Below are positions 42,018 to 50,757 of a DNA stretch of 64,000 bases, piece by piece. How positions within the stretch are numbered: position 1 is the first letter of the stretch; each line of letters opens with the position of its first letter. This stretch comes from Didymella arachidicola. Its lineage: Eukaryota > Ascomycota > Dothideomycetes > Pleosporales > Didymellaceae. Both the position numbers and the translations under genes were made by a program. The stretch covers positions 3,286,001 to 3,350,000 of the forward strand of contig CM049985.1 in assembly GCA_016630955.3 (NCBI GenBank). The letters are read 5' to 3'. The notes below the pieces were generated by a model that saw only the letters and a list, made by a program, of their open reading frames with translations, was not told where the DNA came from and searched no databases.

Positions 42018-45000
42018 TTATTTTTTGTACTGTCGAAGTAGCTCGCGGCAGTTGTTGAGGTTTTCTTTTGGTTCCCACGTGTTTTCTGAGTCCGGGTATC
42101 CTAACCATTTGACTAGGTACTCGTCACCGTCGCCTTTGTTGCGATGTTGTATTATTTTTTCGACTTCCCATTCGTCCTGGCCGTCTGCCTGGTAGTGAAA
42201 GTCTTTCTGAATTGGCGTTCTGGGGTCGGCTGGTTCCAACAGCGAGATGTGGAACACTGGATGGATCTTCGCATCCTTGGGCAGCGCAAGTCGATAGTTG
42301 ACTGAGCTGATTTGTTTGGAAATGAAAAATGGTCCGACCTTGACTTTGTCCAGTTTTTTCGTTGGTCGCCGTGTGCGTAGGTTTTTCGTAAGGAGATACA
42401 CTTTATCCCCCTCCTTTAGCAGAGGCGCCGTTTTTCGTTTCTTGTTAACATAAGAGATGCTCCGTGACTGAGCTTTAGCGATGTTATCGAGCGATTTTCT
42501 GTGTACTTCCTTCAGTGCTTCGACTGAGTTGATCGCTGATTCCGTTTGAATGTTACTGTCCAATGCCCTGGTAAAAAGATTTGGGTGTCTTCCGTGGTTT
42601 GCGAAGAACGGCGTTACGCCCGTTGCTTCCGACAATTTGTTGTTGTACGCGATTTGTGCCATAGGTAGTAGTGAAACCCAGTTGTCTTGCTGCTGATTGC
42701 AGTAGATGCGGAGGTACGTCTCCATCGTTTGGTTCACTCGTTCCGTTTGGCCATCCGTCTGCGGATGATACGCGGTTGACAGTTTTTTCTTGGTACCAAT
42801 AGCTGCTAACAGCGTGGTCCAATAGTTCGATGTAAACAACTTGTCTCTATCGCTGATGATTGATTCGGAAATGCCGTGGTGTCGAACAATCCTATCCAAG
42901 TACACTCGTGCGAGCTGCTCTGCAGTGTAGCTGTGGCGGAAAGGCACAAACTCAGCGGCTTTCGTGAATCGATCAACTACAACGAAGATTGAGTCGTAGG
43001 TGTATCCTGTTACAGGATCTTTGGAGACAGGTAGCTGTGTAACGAAGTCCATCGTAATGTTCGTCCATGGTGCCGTTGGCGGCTCCATTGCCTGTGCTTC
43101 TCCATACTTGGCGTGCGTGCTGTGTTTGTTCTGCTGGCAGCTTACGCAATTCTTGATGAACTTGGCGACCTTGTCGCGCATGTTCGGGAACTCGTAATGT
43201 CTCTTGATGAGTTCCATTGTTCTGGTGATACCGGGGTGTCCATGAAGCGGGTCATCGTGGTGACTGCTTATGACTTCTTCCTCCAGTTCCTCTGGTACCT
43301 GTGATGGTACATGATGCTCTTGACGTACTAGCATCATATTGTTGAGCTGCTGGGACGGTCCTAACGATCCGTCGCTATTAACGCCAAGAATCGCCGATTC
43401 GTTGATCGTCTTGGATCCTGCGAGGTCGTGTCGTCGACTGAGTGCGTCGGCTCTACCGTTGTCCTTTCCTGGTGTATAGAGGATCTTGAACTTATATTGT
43501 CCGAGGGTCTCAGACCATCGTACTTGTCGTCTGTTCAATACCTTTGTTGTCGTGAAATGTACCAGGTTTTTGTGATCCGTGTAGATCGTAAGTTCCGAAC
43601 AACTTTCAGCGTAGACTCGCCAATGTTCTAGGGCAGATACGATCGCGAGCAGTTCTTTGTCGTGTACGTCGTATCGTTCTTCGGGTCCTGAGAACTTGCG
43701 TGAGTAGTAGGCAATCGGGTGCCATTGACCATCTCGTTCCTGTGTGATGCATGCTCCTAATGCCAGATCTGAGGCATCTGTTTCCATTCGTAGCGGTTCT
43801 CCGCTCCTGAATGTAACCAACGTGGGTGGATCTATACAAGCCTGTTTCAACGTTTCAAAAGCTTTGTCCTGATCCTCGCCCCACTTGAAGGGTGTGTCCT
43901 TCCGCGTAAGTTTCGTAAGCGGCAAGGCCTTCGTGGAGTAATCCTTGATGAAGCGTCGGTTGAAGTTGACAAACCCAAGGAACTCTTGGATGTTCTTGAC
44001 GGTTTTGGGTGTTGGCCAATCCTTCACAACCTGAATCTTTGCTTGGCTCATCTTGACTCCATATCGTCCCACTACAAACCCTAGGAATTCGACTTCCTCC
44101 TTGTGCCACTCGCACTTCTTGGGTTTCAAGCGTAGGTGCGCTGCTCCTAGGCAGGCAAGCACTTGTCGTACGTGTTCGACATGCTCTTCTAGTGTTTTGC
44201 TGTACACTAGGATGTCATCGAGGTACGCCACCACGGTAATGTCCAAGTGTGCCCTTAGCACGTTGTTGATTAGGGCTTGACATGTCGCTGGTGCGTTGGT
44301 GAGCCCGAACGGCATGACCAAATACTCGTAATGACCATAACGGGTTCTAAACGCCGTCTTCCATTCTTCGCCCTCCTTCATGCGGATGAGGTTGTATGCT
44401 CCTCTTAGGTCTAACGCAGTGAAGTACTGTGCTCCGGCTAACCGATCCTGAAGTTCGCTGATGTTCGGTAGCGGGTAACGATTTTTGATCGTGATATCGT
44501 TGAGCTTTCGGTAATCGATGCAAGGTCGTAACTTGCCATCTTTCTTTGGTACGAATAGAACGGGAAATCCTGCTGGGGATTCTGATTCTCTGATGAATCC
44601 TTTGTCGAGGTTCTCCTTGAGGTAGTTGCGCAGCTCCTCAAGTTCCTTTTCCGACATCTGGTATATTGGCCCGAATGGGGGCTTCTTGCCTGGCTCGAGC
44701 TTAATCTCGTGGTCCCATTCTTGGTGCTGCGGTAGTGCTTTCGCAGTCTTCTCATCGCGGAAGAGGTCTATAAACTCTCTGTATTCATCCGGGATGTCAG
44801 GAGTTGTACTGTCCTCCTTAACCGTCGCTTTGTGATCCTGGGGCTGGTTGGTATCTGCGCGGTCGACCGCTCTATCTTGGCGCGTCTTGTTCGAAGAGAT
44901 GTTGTTGATCTCCTTCTCATCCACCAGCTGCGTCGTGAGCTGCGTGGGTCGCTGTCCGGGTGTACCTGATCCGTGACACTTGAGCGTTATTCGCTGGTTC

Positions 45001-45434
45001 TTCCAGTCGATCCATGGATTGTGCTCTCTTAACCAAGGAAGTCCTAATATGATATCGTGGGCGGCCGTTCCCAGAACATCTAGGTCTATCAATTCCTCGT
45101 GGTTGAATACTTTCAGACGTCGCTGTACCACTTCGTGGGTCACAGTCGACTCTCCTGGCATTGGTTCTCCGTTGGCTACTCGTAAAGGGTATGGTTCCTC
45201 CTTTCTTCGCTTCTGCAAGCCTGCTTGCGCGATAGCGGATTGAGACACATAGTTGCTTTGTGCTCCTGAGTCCAACAATGCCGTCATCCTGGTGCCTTCT
45301 AGCACGACAGGGAATTTGATGAGGGACTGGTTCTCATCGGAATCCTTACGTCGATTCCGGGAGCCCTGGACTGTGTTGAGTGAAAGTTCTCGTCCGGGTC
45401 GTCCTTGGCATCTGTTTGCCATATGTCTAAAAAA
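42018..45434 (-). CDS. pol: Gypsy-1 Pol polyprotein (protease, RT, RNase H, integrase, chromodomain)
   Basis: Open frame to TAA 42018, entered by -1 frameshift from gag at 45434-45428; the frame is open upstream to 45506. Numbering from 45506: aspartic protease ALLDSGAQS near 79; reverse transcriptase with VMPFGLTNAP and AYLDDILVYS near 428; RNase H METDASDLALG near 600. Integrase follows with an HX..HX..CX2C zinc region from about 745 and the catalytic Asp in TMDFVTQLP near 820, Asp in ISDRDKLF near 886, and Glu in DGQTERVNQ. A C-terminal chromodomain covers about 1112-1158 (YLVKWLGYPDSENTWEP). Chromodomains direct integration toward modified histone. From the chromodomain onward it diverges sharply from Gypsy-2. 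Intact. Confidence 0.92.
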   Translation of the reverse strand, partial: FFRHMANRCQGRPGRELSLNTVQGSRNRRKDSDENQSLIKFPVVLEGTRMTALLDSGAQSNYVSQSAIAQAGLQKRRKEEPYPLRVANGEPMPGESTVTHEVVQRRLKVFNHEELIDLDVLGTAAHDIILGLPWLREHNPWIDWKNQRITLKCHGSGTPGQRPTQLTTQLVDEKEINNISSNKTRQDRAVDRADTNQPQDHKATVKEDSTTPDIPDEYREFIDLFRDEKTAKALPQHQEWDHEIKLEPGKKPPFGPIYQMSEKELEELRNYLKENLDKGFIRESESPAGFPVLFVPKKDGKLRPCIDYRKLNDITIKNRYPLPNISELQDRLAGAQYFTALDLRGAYNLIRMKEGEEWKTAFRTRYGHYEYLVMPFGLTNAPATCQALINNVLRAHLDITVVAYLDDILVYSKTLEEHVEHVRQVLACLGAAHLRLKPKKCEWHKEEVEFLGFVVGRYGVKMSQAKIQVVKDWPTPKTVKNIQEFLGFVNFNRRFIKDYSTKALPLTKLTRKDTPFKWGEDQDKAFETLKQACIDPPTLVTFRSGEPLRMETDASDLALGACITQERDGQWHPIAYYSRKFSGPEERYDVHDKELLAIVSALEHWRVYAESCSELTIYTDHKNLVHFTTTKVLNRRQVRWSETLGQYKFKILYTPGKDNGRADALSRRHDLAGSKTINESAILGVNSDGSLGPSQQLNNMMLVRQEHHVPSQVPEELEEEVISSHHDDPLHGHPGITRTMELIKRHYEFPNMRDKVAKFIKNCVSCQQNKHSTHAKYGEAQAMEPPTAPWTNITMDFVTQLPVSKDPVTGYTYDSIFVVVDRFTKAAEFVPFRHSYTAEQLARVYLDRIVRHHGISESIISDRDKLFTSNYWTTLLAAIGTKKKLSTAYHPQTDGQTERVNQTMETYLRIYCNQQQDNWVSLLPMAQIAYNNKLSEATGVTPFFANHGRHPNLFTRALDSNIQTESAINSVEALKEVHRKSLDNIAKAQSRSISYVNKKRKTAPLLKEGDKVYLLTKNLRTRRPTKKLDKVKVGPFFISKQISSVNYRLALPKDAKIHPVFHISLLEPADPRTPIQKDFHYQADGQDEWEVEKIIQHRNKGDGDEYLVKWLGYPDSENTWEPKENLNNCRELLRQYKK

Positions 45435-47551
45435 GACTCGTCCTGGGGCATGAAACCGCTCAGGCGTTTTAGCGTTTCGTGGTTCCTGCACTTCGGATGG
45501 AAGCACTCAGCCCATTCTTGGCCGTAGCACCTCTCGTTTTGTACCATGTGCATGTTGAAGATGTCCTCCACACATTCAATTCCTGGGAAGTGAAGATTCG
45601 TGCGTTTATCCCACAAGTGATCTGCGCAATAGGTGTCCATACATTCCCACCAGTACTCCTCGCAGCTCTCGGGCTTGCTAGGAAACCATCCGCTGTCCAG
45701 TTTGAACTGCTTATGGTCCTCGCAGCCTTCGTGGTAACACTGCGTAGGCGGAAGTTGAGGATGATACGGGTTCCGAATGTCCTGGTGTAGCTGTGACGTG
45801 TAGCTCCGAGCTGGCAAAGCGGGCTGTCGGTCAAAATCGGGTTCATCTCGACTTCGAGCGTATGAGTTGTAATCGTCCAGCTGCTGCTGAGTCGCAGAGT
45901 TGTTTTCTCTCCAGTGAATGAAATCTTCCGTGTGCCATTCTTTGTTGGTCTTCCGTGCGTTGGCTACTTGCCGGTCGAATCTCTCAAGTGCTTCGGGGTC
46001 GCCGAGCAGGTACTGTCTTGACCGTTGAATATTTTCTTCCGTCATCCAATCACAGACAGACTCGACATCCTGTAGGCTTGGTGTCTGAATAGTGACGGAT
46101 GACGCTTCTCCCTTGTGCTCTGGGATGTTGTTGACAATGGTCAAGTTTATCGTTGGTACTTGAGGTTCTTGGAAGACAGGAGTCTGGGTGGATTGGTCGC
46201 GCGAGACCATCATGCCCTGACTGTGTTGCGTTCTGTCGCATATAATCACACGTTTCCCTCCCATCGAGTAGCACTTGTCGCCATACTTGTAGATGGCATC
46301 GTAGTATCGTTTGCCAACAACAATGCTGTCGTCCTGGGTATCGCACTCTACCACATGGTATCGGCGGGGATCGTTGTCGATCCATTCCATTTTAGGGTAG
46401 GGTGTTGGTGACCGGATTTGCTTGCTTGGAGCATCCTCATCGGACTCCTCGATGTAGTCATTGTCGAGTCCGGAAGTGGGGCCTTCCATGAGACGTCCCA
46501 TCTCATTAGTAACGACCTCCCACTCTTGGTCGCCGCTGTCGTCATGAGCCAGCATGTTCAGCTGCCTGGTTACTTTGTTCTTCATGCGACAGTCGCGGGC
46601 GTAGTGGCCTGTCTTGCCACAGCCGTAACAAGTCACTGAAGACTTATCACCGCGGTTATTACTACCCTTCTTTTTCTCATTCCATCGTTCAGGTCCTTTG
46701 TTAATGTTGGAGAGGTCCATTGCTGCAGGACCGTAGTATCCACTGTTCGTGTCGTTGTGGACACGGCGTCCCATGTTGGCTTGGTAAAGGCCACCACGTT
46801 GACCACGGCGGTAGTTGTTGTTGCGCCATTGGTTGCGTGGAGCCTGGGGTGGGCGAGTGACCTGAGTCACGACTCGCACACAAGGGTCCTCTCTTAATTC
46901 TTGTTGAAGGTCGTAGAGCTTGACGTCGATACTGATCGCTTCGTTTACTAGTGCGTCGAAGGTATCGGTAGCTGCGGCAGTCCGCATGAGCTCTTCCTTG
47001 ACCTTGGGCTTAAGGCCTTGTTTGAACATGGTCATCAACGCAACGTCGTCCCAGCCGGTGAACGTAGCTACTTGCTGAAACTTGGCAGCGTAGTCGGCGG
47101 CGGACGCAGTTTGTCGGATGCGCTGAATCTCGCGTCGGGCGATGGTTGGTTCGTTGTGTACTCCAAATACTTGGCGAATCTGTTCCTTGAACAGATCGAA
47201 GTCTTCGATCCATGGGTCGATGTCTGCTGAGTTGCTTGCTCCGTCGTGGTAACGGCGAATAAAGGGTTTGATCCAAGTGAACGCGCGATCCTTCATAAAC
47301 GTACTCACAAAAGTGACACGTTTCTCCTCTGGGATGCGTTCTCCTTGGAACATGAAAAACAGATCGAACTTCATGAGCCAGTCTTCCAGCTTGTCGCGAG
47401 TGCCATCAAAGGCCTCGGGTTTAGCCACTGGGTAAACACTGGTAGGGGCAGGCGCCGCTGCCTCCTCGTCCATGTCGAGATCGTCATCAGCCGTGCGGCG
47501 TGATGCGTTGGAGTTGCTTGGGGTAGCACGGGATCCTGAGGTAGTACTCAT
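45299..47551 (-). CDS. gag: Gypsy-1 Gag with an extra Cys/His-rich C-terminal region
   Basis: 750 residues from ATG 47551, only 17 bp inside the 5' LTR. The open frame extends to a TTG in the primer site, which I do not use. Retrotrans_gag capsid-like region at about 60-190 (EDWLMKFDLFFMFQGE, REIQRIRQTASAADYAAKF). An Arg/Asn-rich nucleic-acid stretch precedes a CCHC zinc knuckle CYGCGKTGHYARDC near residue 310. The tail of about 400 residues is unusual: it ends with three CX4CX2H units (CYHEGCEDH, CMDTYCADH, CFHPKCRNH). It overlaps pol by about 200 nt. Forms the virus-like particle; the tail function is unknown. Confidence 0.9.
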   Translation of the reverse strand: MSTTSGSRATPSNSNASRRTADDDLDMDEEAAAPAPTSVYPVAKPEAFDGTRDKLEDWLMKFDLFFMFQGERIPEEKRVTFVSTFMKDRAFTWIKPFIRRYHDGASNSADIDPWIEDFDLFKEQIRQVFGVHNEPTIARREIQRIRQTASAADYAAKFQQVATFTGWDDVALMTMFKQGLKPKVKEELMRTAAATDTFDALVNEAISIDVKLYDLQQELREDPCVRVVTQVTRPPQAPRNQWRNNNYRRGQRGGLYQANMGRRVHNDTNSGYYGPAAMDLSNINKGPERWNEKKKGSNNRGDKSSVTCYGCGKTGHYARDCRMKNKVTRQLNMLAHDDSGDQEWEVVTNEMGRLMEGPTSGLDNDYIEESDEDAPSKQIRSPTPYPKMEWIDNDPRRYHVVECDTQDDSIVVGKRYYDAIYKYGDKCYSMGGKRVIICDRTQHSQGMMVSRDQSTQTPVFQEPQVPTINLTIVNNIPEHKGEASSVTIQTPSLQDVESVCDWMTEENIQRSRQYLLGDPEALERFDRQVANARKTNKEWHTEDFIHWRENNSATQQQLDDYNSYARSRDEPDFDRQPALPARSYTSQLHQDIRNPYHPQLPPTQCYHEGCEDHKQFKLDSGWFPSKPESCEEYWWECMDTYCADHLWDKRTNLHFPGIECVEDIFNMHMVQNERCYGQEWAECFHPKCRNHETLKRLSGFMPQDESFLDIWQTDAKDDPDENFHSTQSRAPGIDVRIPMRTSPSSNSLSC
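45428..45434 (-). promoter_or_regulatory. -1 ribosomal frameshift heptamer (Gypsy-1)
   Basis: On the element strand the gag frame reads T TTT TTA, the canonical X XXY YYZ slippery heptamer. Pol is in the -1 frame and continues without a stop through this point. The same site is present in Gypsy-2. Confidence 0.75.
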
Positions 47552-47568
47552 CTTGGGGGTGTTCAAAA
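47552..47568 (-). other. Gypsy-1 primer-binding region
   Basis: The 17 bp between 5' LTR and gag start contain TTGAACAC on the element strand. There is no TGG next to the LTR as tRNA-primed elements have; see the Gypsy-2 entry. Confidence 0.5.
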
Positions 47569-48082
47569 TGTTGAAGTCGTACTTTAAGCAAAGCTCGTAA
47601 GCACTAATTCTATTGGTTCTCGGGGATGAGTACGGTGACAGGAAGCCGAAGGGGTTGGTTGCAATAAGGTGTACAGATACGATCTGTCAGTCTTGAGAGC
47701 AGGGTAACGATGAGTAGTACAGAGTAGACTGTCTAGCTCGAAGGTTGGTTTTGAGATCCAAAGACAAACTTGATAACTTAGGTTGAACACGAACCATAAG
47801 GGTTGTGTTCCTACGTACTTATATACTAAAGAGATATCCTATGCTCGACTTGCTCGACGTGAGCTTCGTGAGCGTCTGCTCGACTTGCTCGACGTGAGCT
47901 GCGTGAGCTGGGCACGTGAGGATCCACTTGCTCGAGTGCCAAGGCGTGAGCGAGGTCACGTGACCGTGGGAACACCACGTCACAACCGTGCCGCACGGGG
48001 AGCCCCCGTAACCATACTGCCCGAGTCCTTTCTTGAGCGCTGACAGCCTGTCAGCAATTGGCTGGTATAAGAGTTCGTAACA
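47569..48082 (-). repeat. Gypsy-1 5' LTR (L6)
   Basis: 514 bp, matching L5 except for a 35-bp tandem duplication near 47841-47880 (CTCGACTTGCTCGACGTGAG unit). Confidence 0.9.
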
Positions 48083-48699
48083 GCTTCTAGTCTGCTAGTA
48101 CTTCCTACTTTAGCTTCCCCTCTTAGGTAAGCTCTAGAGTTTTTCCTTAAATAGTTATCCTAGTAGTCTAATTAGTAGCTAGAATATTAGCTTCTACTAA
48201 TATTAGCTTCTAGGTAGAATTATTAACTTCTACTATAACTTCTACTAATCTTTAGATAGGTAGGTTAGGTAATTCCTTTACTAGTCTTAGAAGTTTAACC
48301 TTTCTTTCTAACTATAGTTATCTTCTAGCCCTCTAGTCTAGTGCTATACTAGAGGTGTACTAGCTTTAAAACTTTAGGTTAATTATTCTACCTAGTTAAT
48401 CCTTATAGAATACTATATTACTTAACTTTATAATATCTCTTTAGTTAGGTACCTAGATTAGGAATTATTTACTAGTGTCTTCTATATAGCTAATAAATAC
48501 TTCTACTCTTAACTTATCTTTTAACTTATTATACTAGAACTATTATAGTATTAACTCCCTTTCTATATATAAGTATACCTTATATCTCTAGACTTAGATT
48601 AATCTTATACTCTAAGTAATTAAAAAACCTTAAGAACTAAGTATATAATACGCTACTATAGTTTATAAGGTCTTAGAGGTAACTCTCTACTACTAATAT

Positions 48700-50736
48700 A
48701 CTAGAATATAATTAATACGTAATACCTACTCTAAATTATTAAATCTTACTAAGGTAGAAGAGTAGACTCTTATAAAGTATATAAGGAAGCTTAACTAGTA
48801 AGGATCTAGCCTAATACTTTATTAGGTTAAAGATATAGCTAATTGACTATATACTATATATAATATAGGCTCTATTAGCTTATAATAGGCCTTAAACTTT
48901 ATTAAATATAAGCTTAGAGTAAAATTATAAATAACTTAATAGAGGGATTACTAGAGAGTCCTTTATAGTAACCTAGCTATTATTAAGCCTTAGTTTAACC
49001 TAGTATAGAATATTAAGGCTAAGTATAGTATTTTAGATAAAGATACCTATAAATTTAATAAGACTAGCTTTACTATAGGTATTAGAAGTTAAGTTAAAGT
49101 AGTTACTATATTAGAGAGATATACTAAGCTTATTAGAGTCTAGTAGGGAGTGTTGAAGTCGTACTTTAAGCAAAGCTCGTAAGCACTAATTCTATTGGTT
49201 CTCGGGGATGAGTACGGTGACAGGAAGCCGAAGGGGTTGGTTGCAATAAGGTGTACAGATACGATCTGTTAGTCTTGAGAGTAGGGTAACGATGAGTAGT
49301 ACAGAGTAGACTGTCTAGCTCGAAGGTTAGGTTTGAGATCCAAAGACAAACTTAATAACTTAGGTTGAACACGAACCTTAAGGGTTGTGTTCCTGTCTGC
49401 TATATACATAAAAGTCTTATAGAGTCTTATAGTCCTATAGGACTAAGTCTCGTAAGACTGTAGGACCTCTAAGACAAGGAGTGGCTCTTATTAGTCCGTT
49501 GTCCTAAAGTCCCGTGTTCGGTTATTACCTGTCCTAATAGGACGCTATGCCGCAATAGTACTAGTGTGATCCCGTGTTGTTCTGGTAGGGTTAGGCCTTT
49601 AGCGAGGTCGCCGTGCCGCCTTGTAATTCCTTCCATCATACATAACTGTACGTCCCCCGAGTCCCAACTTATGTTTGTAACAGGGAGATTATAAGTAGGT
49701 AACTCTAATTACTATAATTAATATAATAGGCTAAGTAATTACGCCCTATCTTATCTTTAAAGTAAAGAACTATAATAAAGCTTAGTTCTCTAATTTAAAG
49801 CCCTAATAGCGTATTAGGGTAAGTAATAATAGCTAGACTACTAATAAGCTTAATATAGCCTAGCTTAGGTACTTTATTAAGTAGATTAAAGGCTAGAGAG
49901 TAGGTAGCTATATACTACTAATACTTAATAGCTATAAGAGCTATAAGTTACTCTCTTTCTAGAAGCTTTATAAGTAGAATAAGATAATTACCCTCTATAT
50001 ACCTCTATACTTATTATATATCCTTTAGCTACTTAATATAGGTTATTTTACTCTTCTAAAGTAAGTATATAGTAGAAAGATTAGAAGCTTAGTATTAGAC
50101 TATATTAGTAGAATTAATAAGAAAGCCTTTATTATAACCTTTATAAAGGTATTTAAGTAGGCGTTTTTAAAGGTAAATATTATAGTAAGCTTTAAAGTAA
50201 CTAGATTAGTACCTAGAGATCTATTAGTAGTGCTATTAAAGCTTAATATTAAGGTCTATATACTAATACCGCTGCTCTTAAAGGAGCTTAAATAGAACCC
50301 TAAGACACCTACTAACGCTAATAAGATCTAGGCTTAATTAATACTACTTTATAATTATATTTAAAAGTACTAAGAATTATTACTAACTCTAATAGTTAAG
50401 ATTATTAATTAGCTATAGAGAGGTATAGTAATACTGCTATATAGGCAGATATTATTAGTAGCCTAAGTGCTATAGCTTAAAGCATTAAATAAAGCAGCCT
50501 CTAAGCGTAAATTATAGAAAAGAAAGCGTATTTAGAAAGGTAGAGACCTATTAAAAGAAGAGGTAGAGGACTTAATAGCTTAATATAATATTAAGGCGTA
50601 GGTTAAAGAGGAGAGTTATAAAAGTAGAGTTTAAATAGGTATAAGTATAAGTAGTAAAAGGTACTATAAGCGCTATAGAGAAATTAGTTATAATTTATAC
50701 ACTTATAAGAAAGATATAGTAGAGGTTAGTAATTAA
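48700..50736 (+). pseudogene. Transposase relic of B'
   Basis: Forward frame with dozens of stops. Recognisable pieces are IKAKYSILDKDTYKFNKTSF before LTR L7 and, after it, LNIGYF-like and C-terminal zinc-knuckle remnants (RYREISYNLYTY). It ends near TAA 50734-50736. The replacements are of the Asp-to-Asn, Glu-to-Lys and Cys-to-Tyr kind, as C-to-T and G-to-A changes produce. Confidence 0.7.
49151..49682 (-). repeat. Solo gypsy LTR L7
   Basis: 532 bp flanked by GGGAG at 49146-49150 and 49683-49687. The R-U5 half matches the others; the U3 is a distinct type with GTCTTATAG/CCTATAGGAC palindromic repeats near 49410-49480. Confidence 0.88.
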
Positions 50737-50757
50737 TATTCTATACTATAAGCTATA

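Larger units (their letters stand above)
40826..48082 (-). mobile_element. Gypsy-1: chromodomain Ty3/gypsy retrotransposon with an antisense third gene
   Basis: 7.26 kb, minus strand. LTRs are at 47569-48082 (5') and 40826-41304 (3'). Order on the element strand: PBS, gag, pol in the -1 frame, then an antisense gene (41398-41901), a polypurine tract (GAGGAGGGGGATAG at 41305-41325) and the 3' LTR. Gag and pol are fully open, so it may be autonomous. Flanking 5-mers differ (CTGTA left, GCTTC right), which points to recombination rather than a clean insertion. Confidence 0.92.

Noticed and set aside
41960..42020. tRNA-like piece: GGTTCGAATCC (B-box) followed by a T run, between the antisense gene and pol of Gypsy-1
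   Set aside because: The T stem has wobble and mismatch pairs and no matching 5' acceptor strand exists upstream, so no tRNA can be folded. It may be chance or a tRNA scrap.
42018..47566. Plus-strand frames of 60-110 residues opposite Gypsy-1 gag-pol, mirrored in Gypsy-2
   Set aside because: They recur only because gag-pol is duplicated; none has a motif, unlike the antisense gene next to the 3' LTR.
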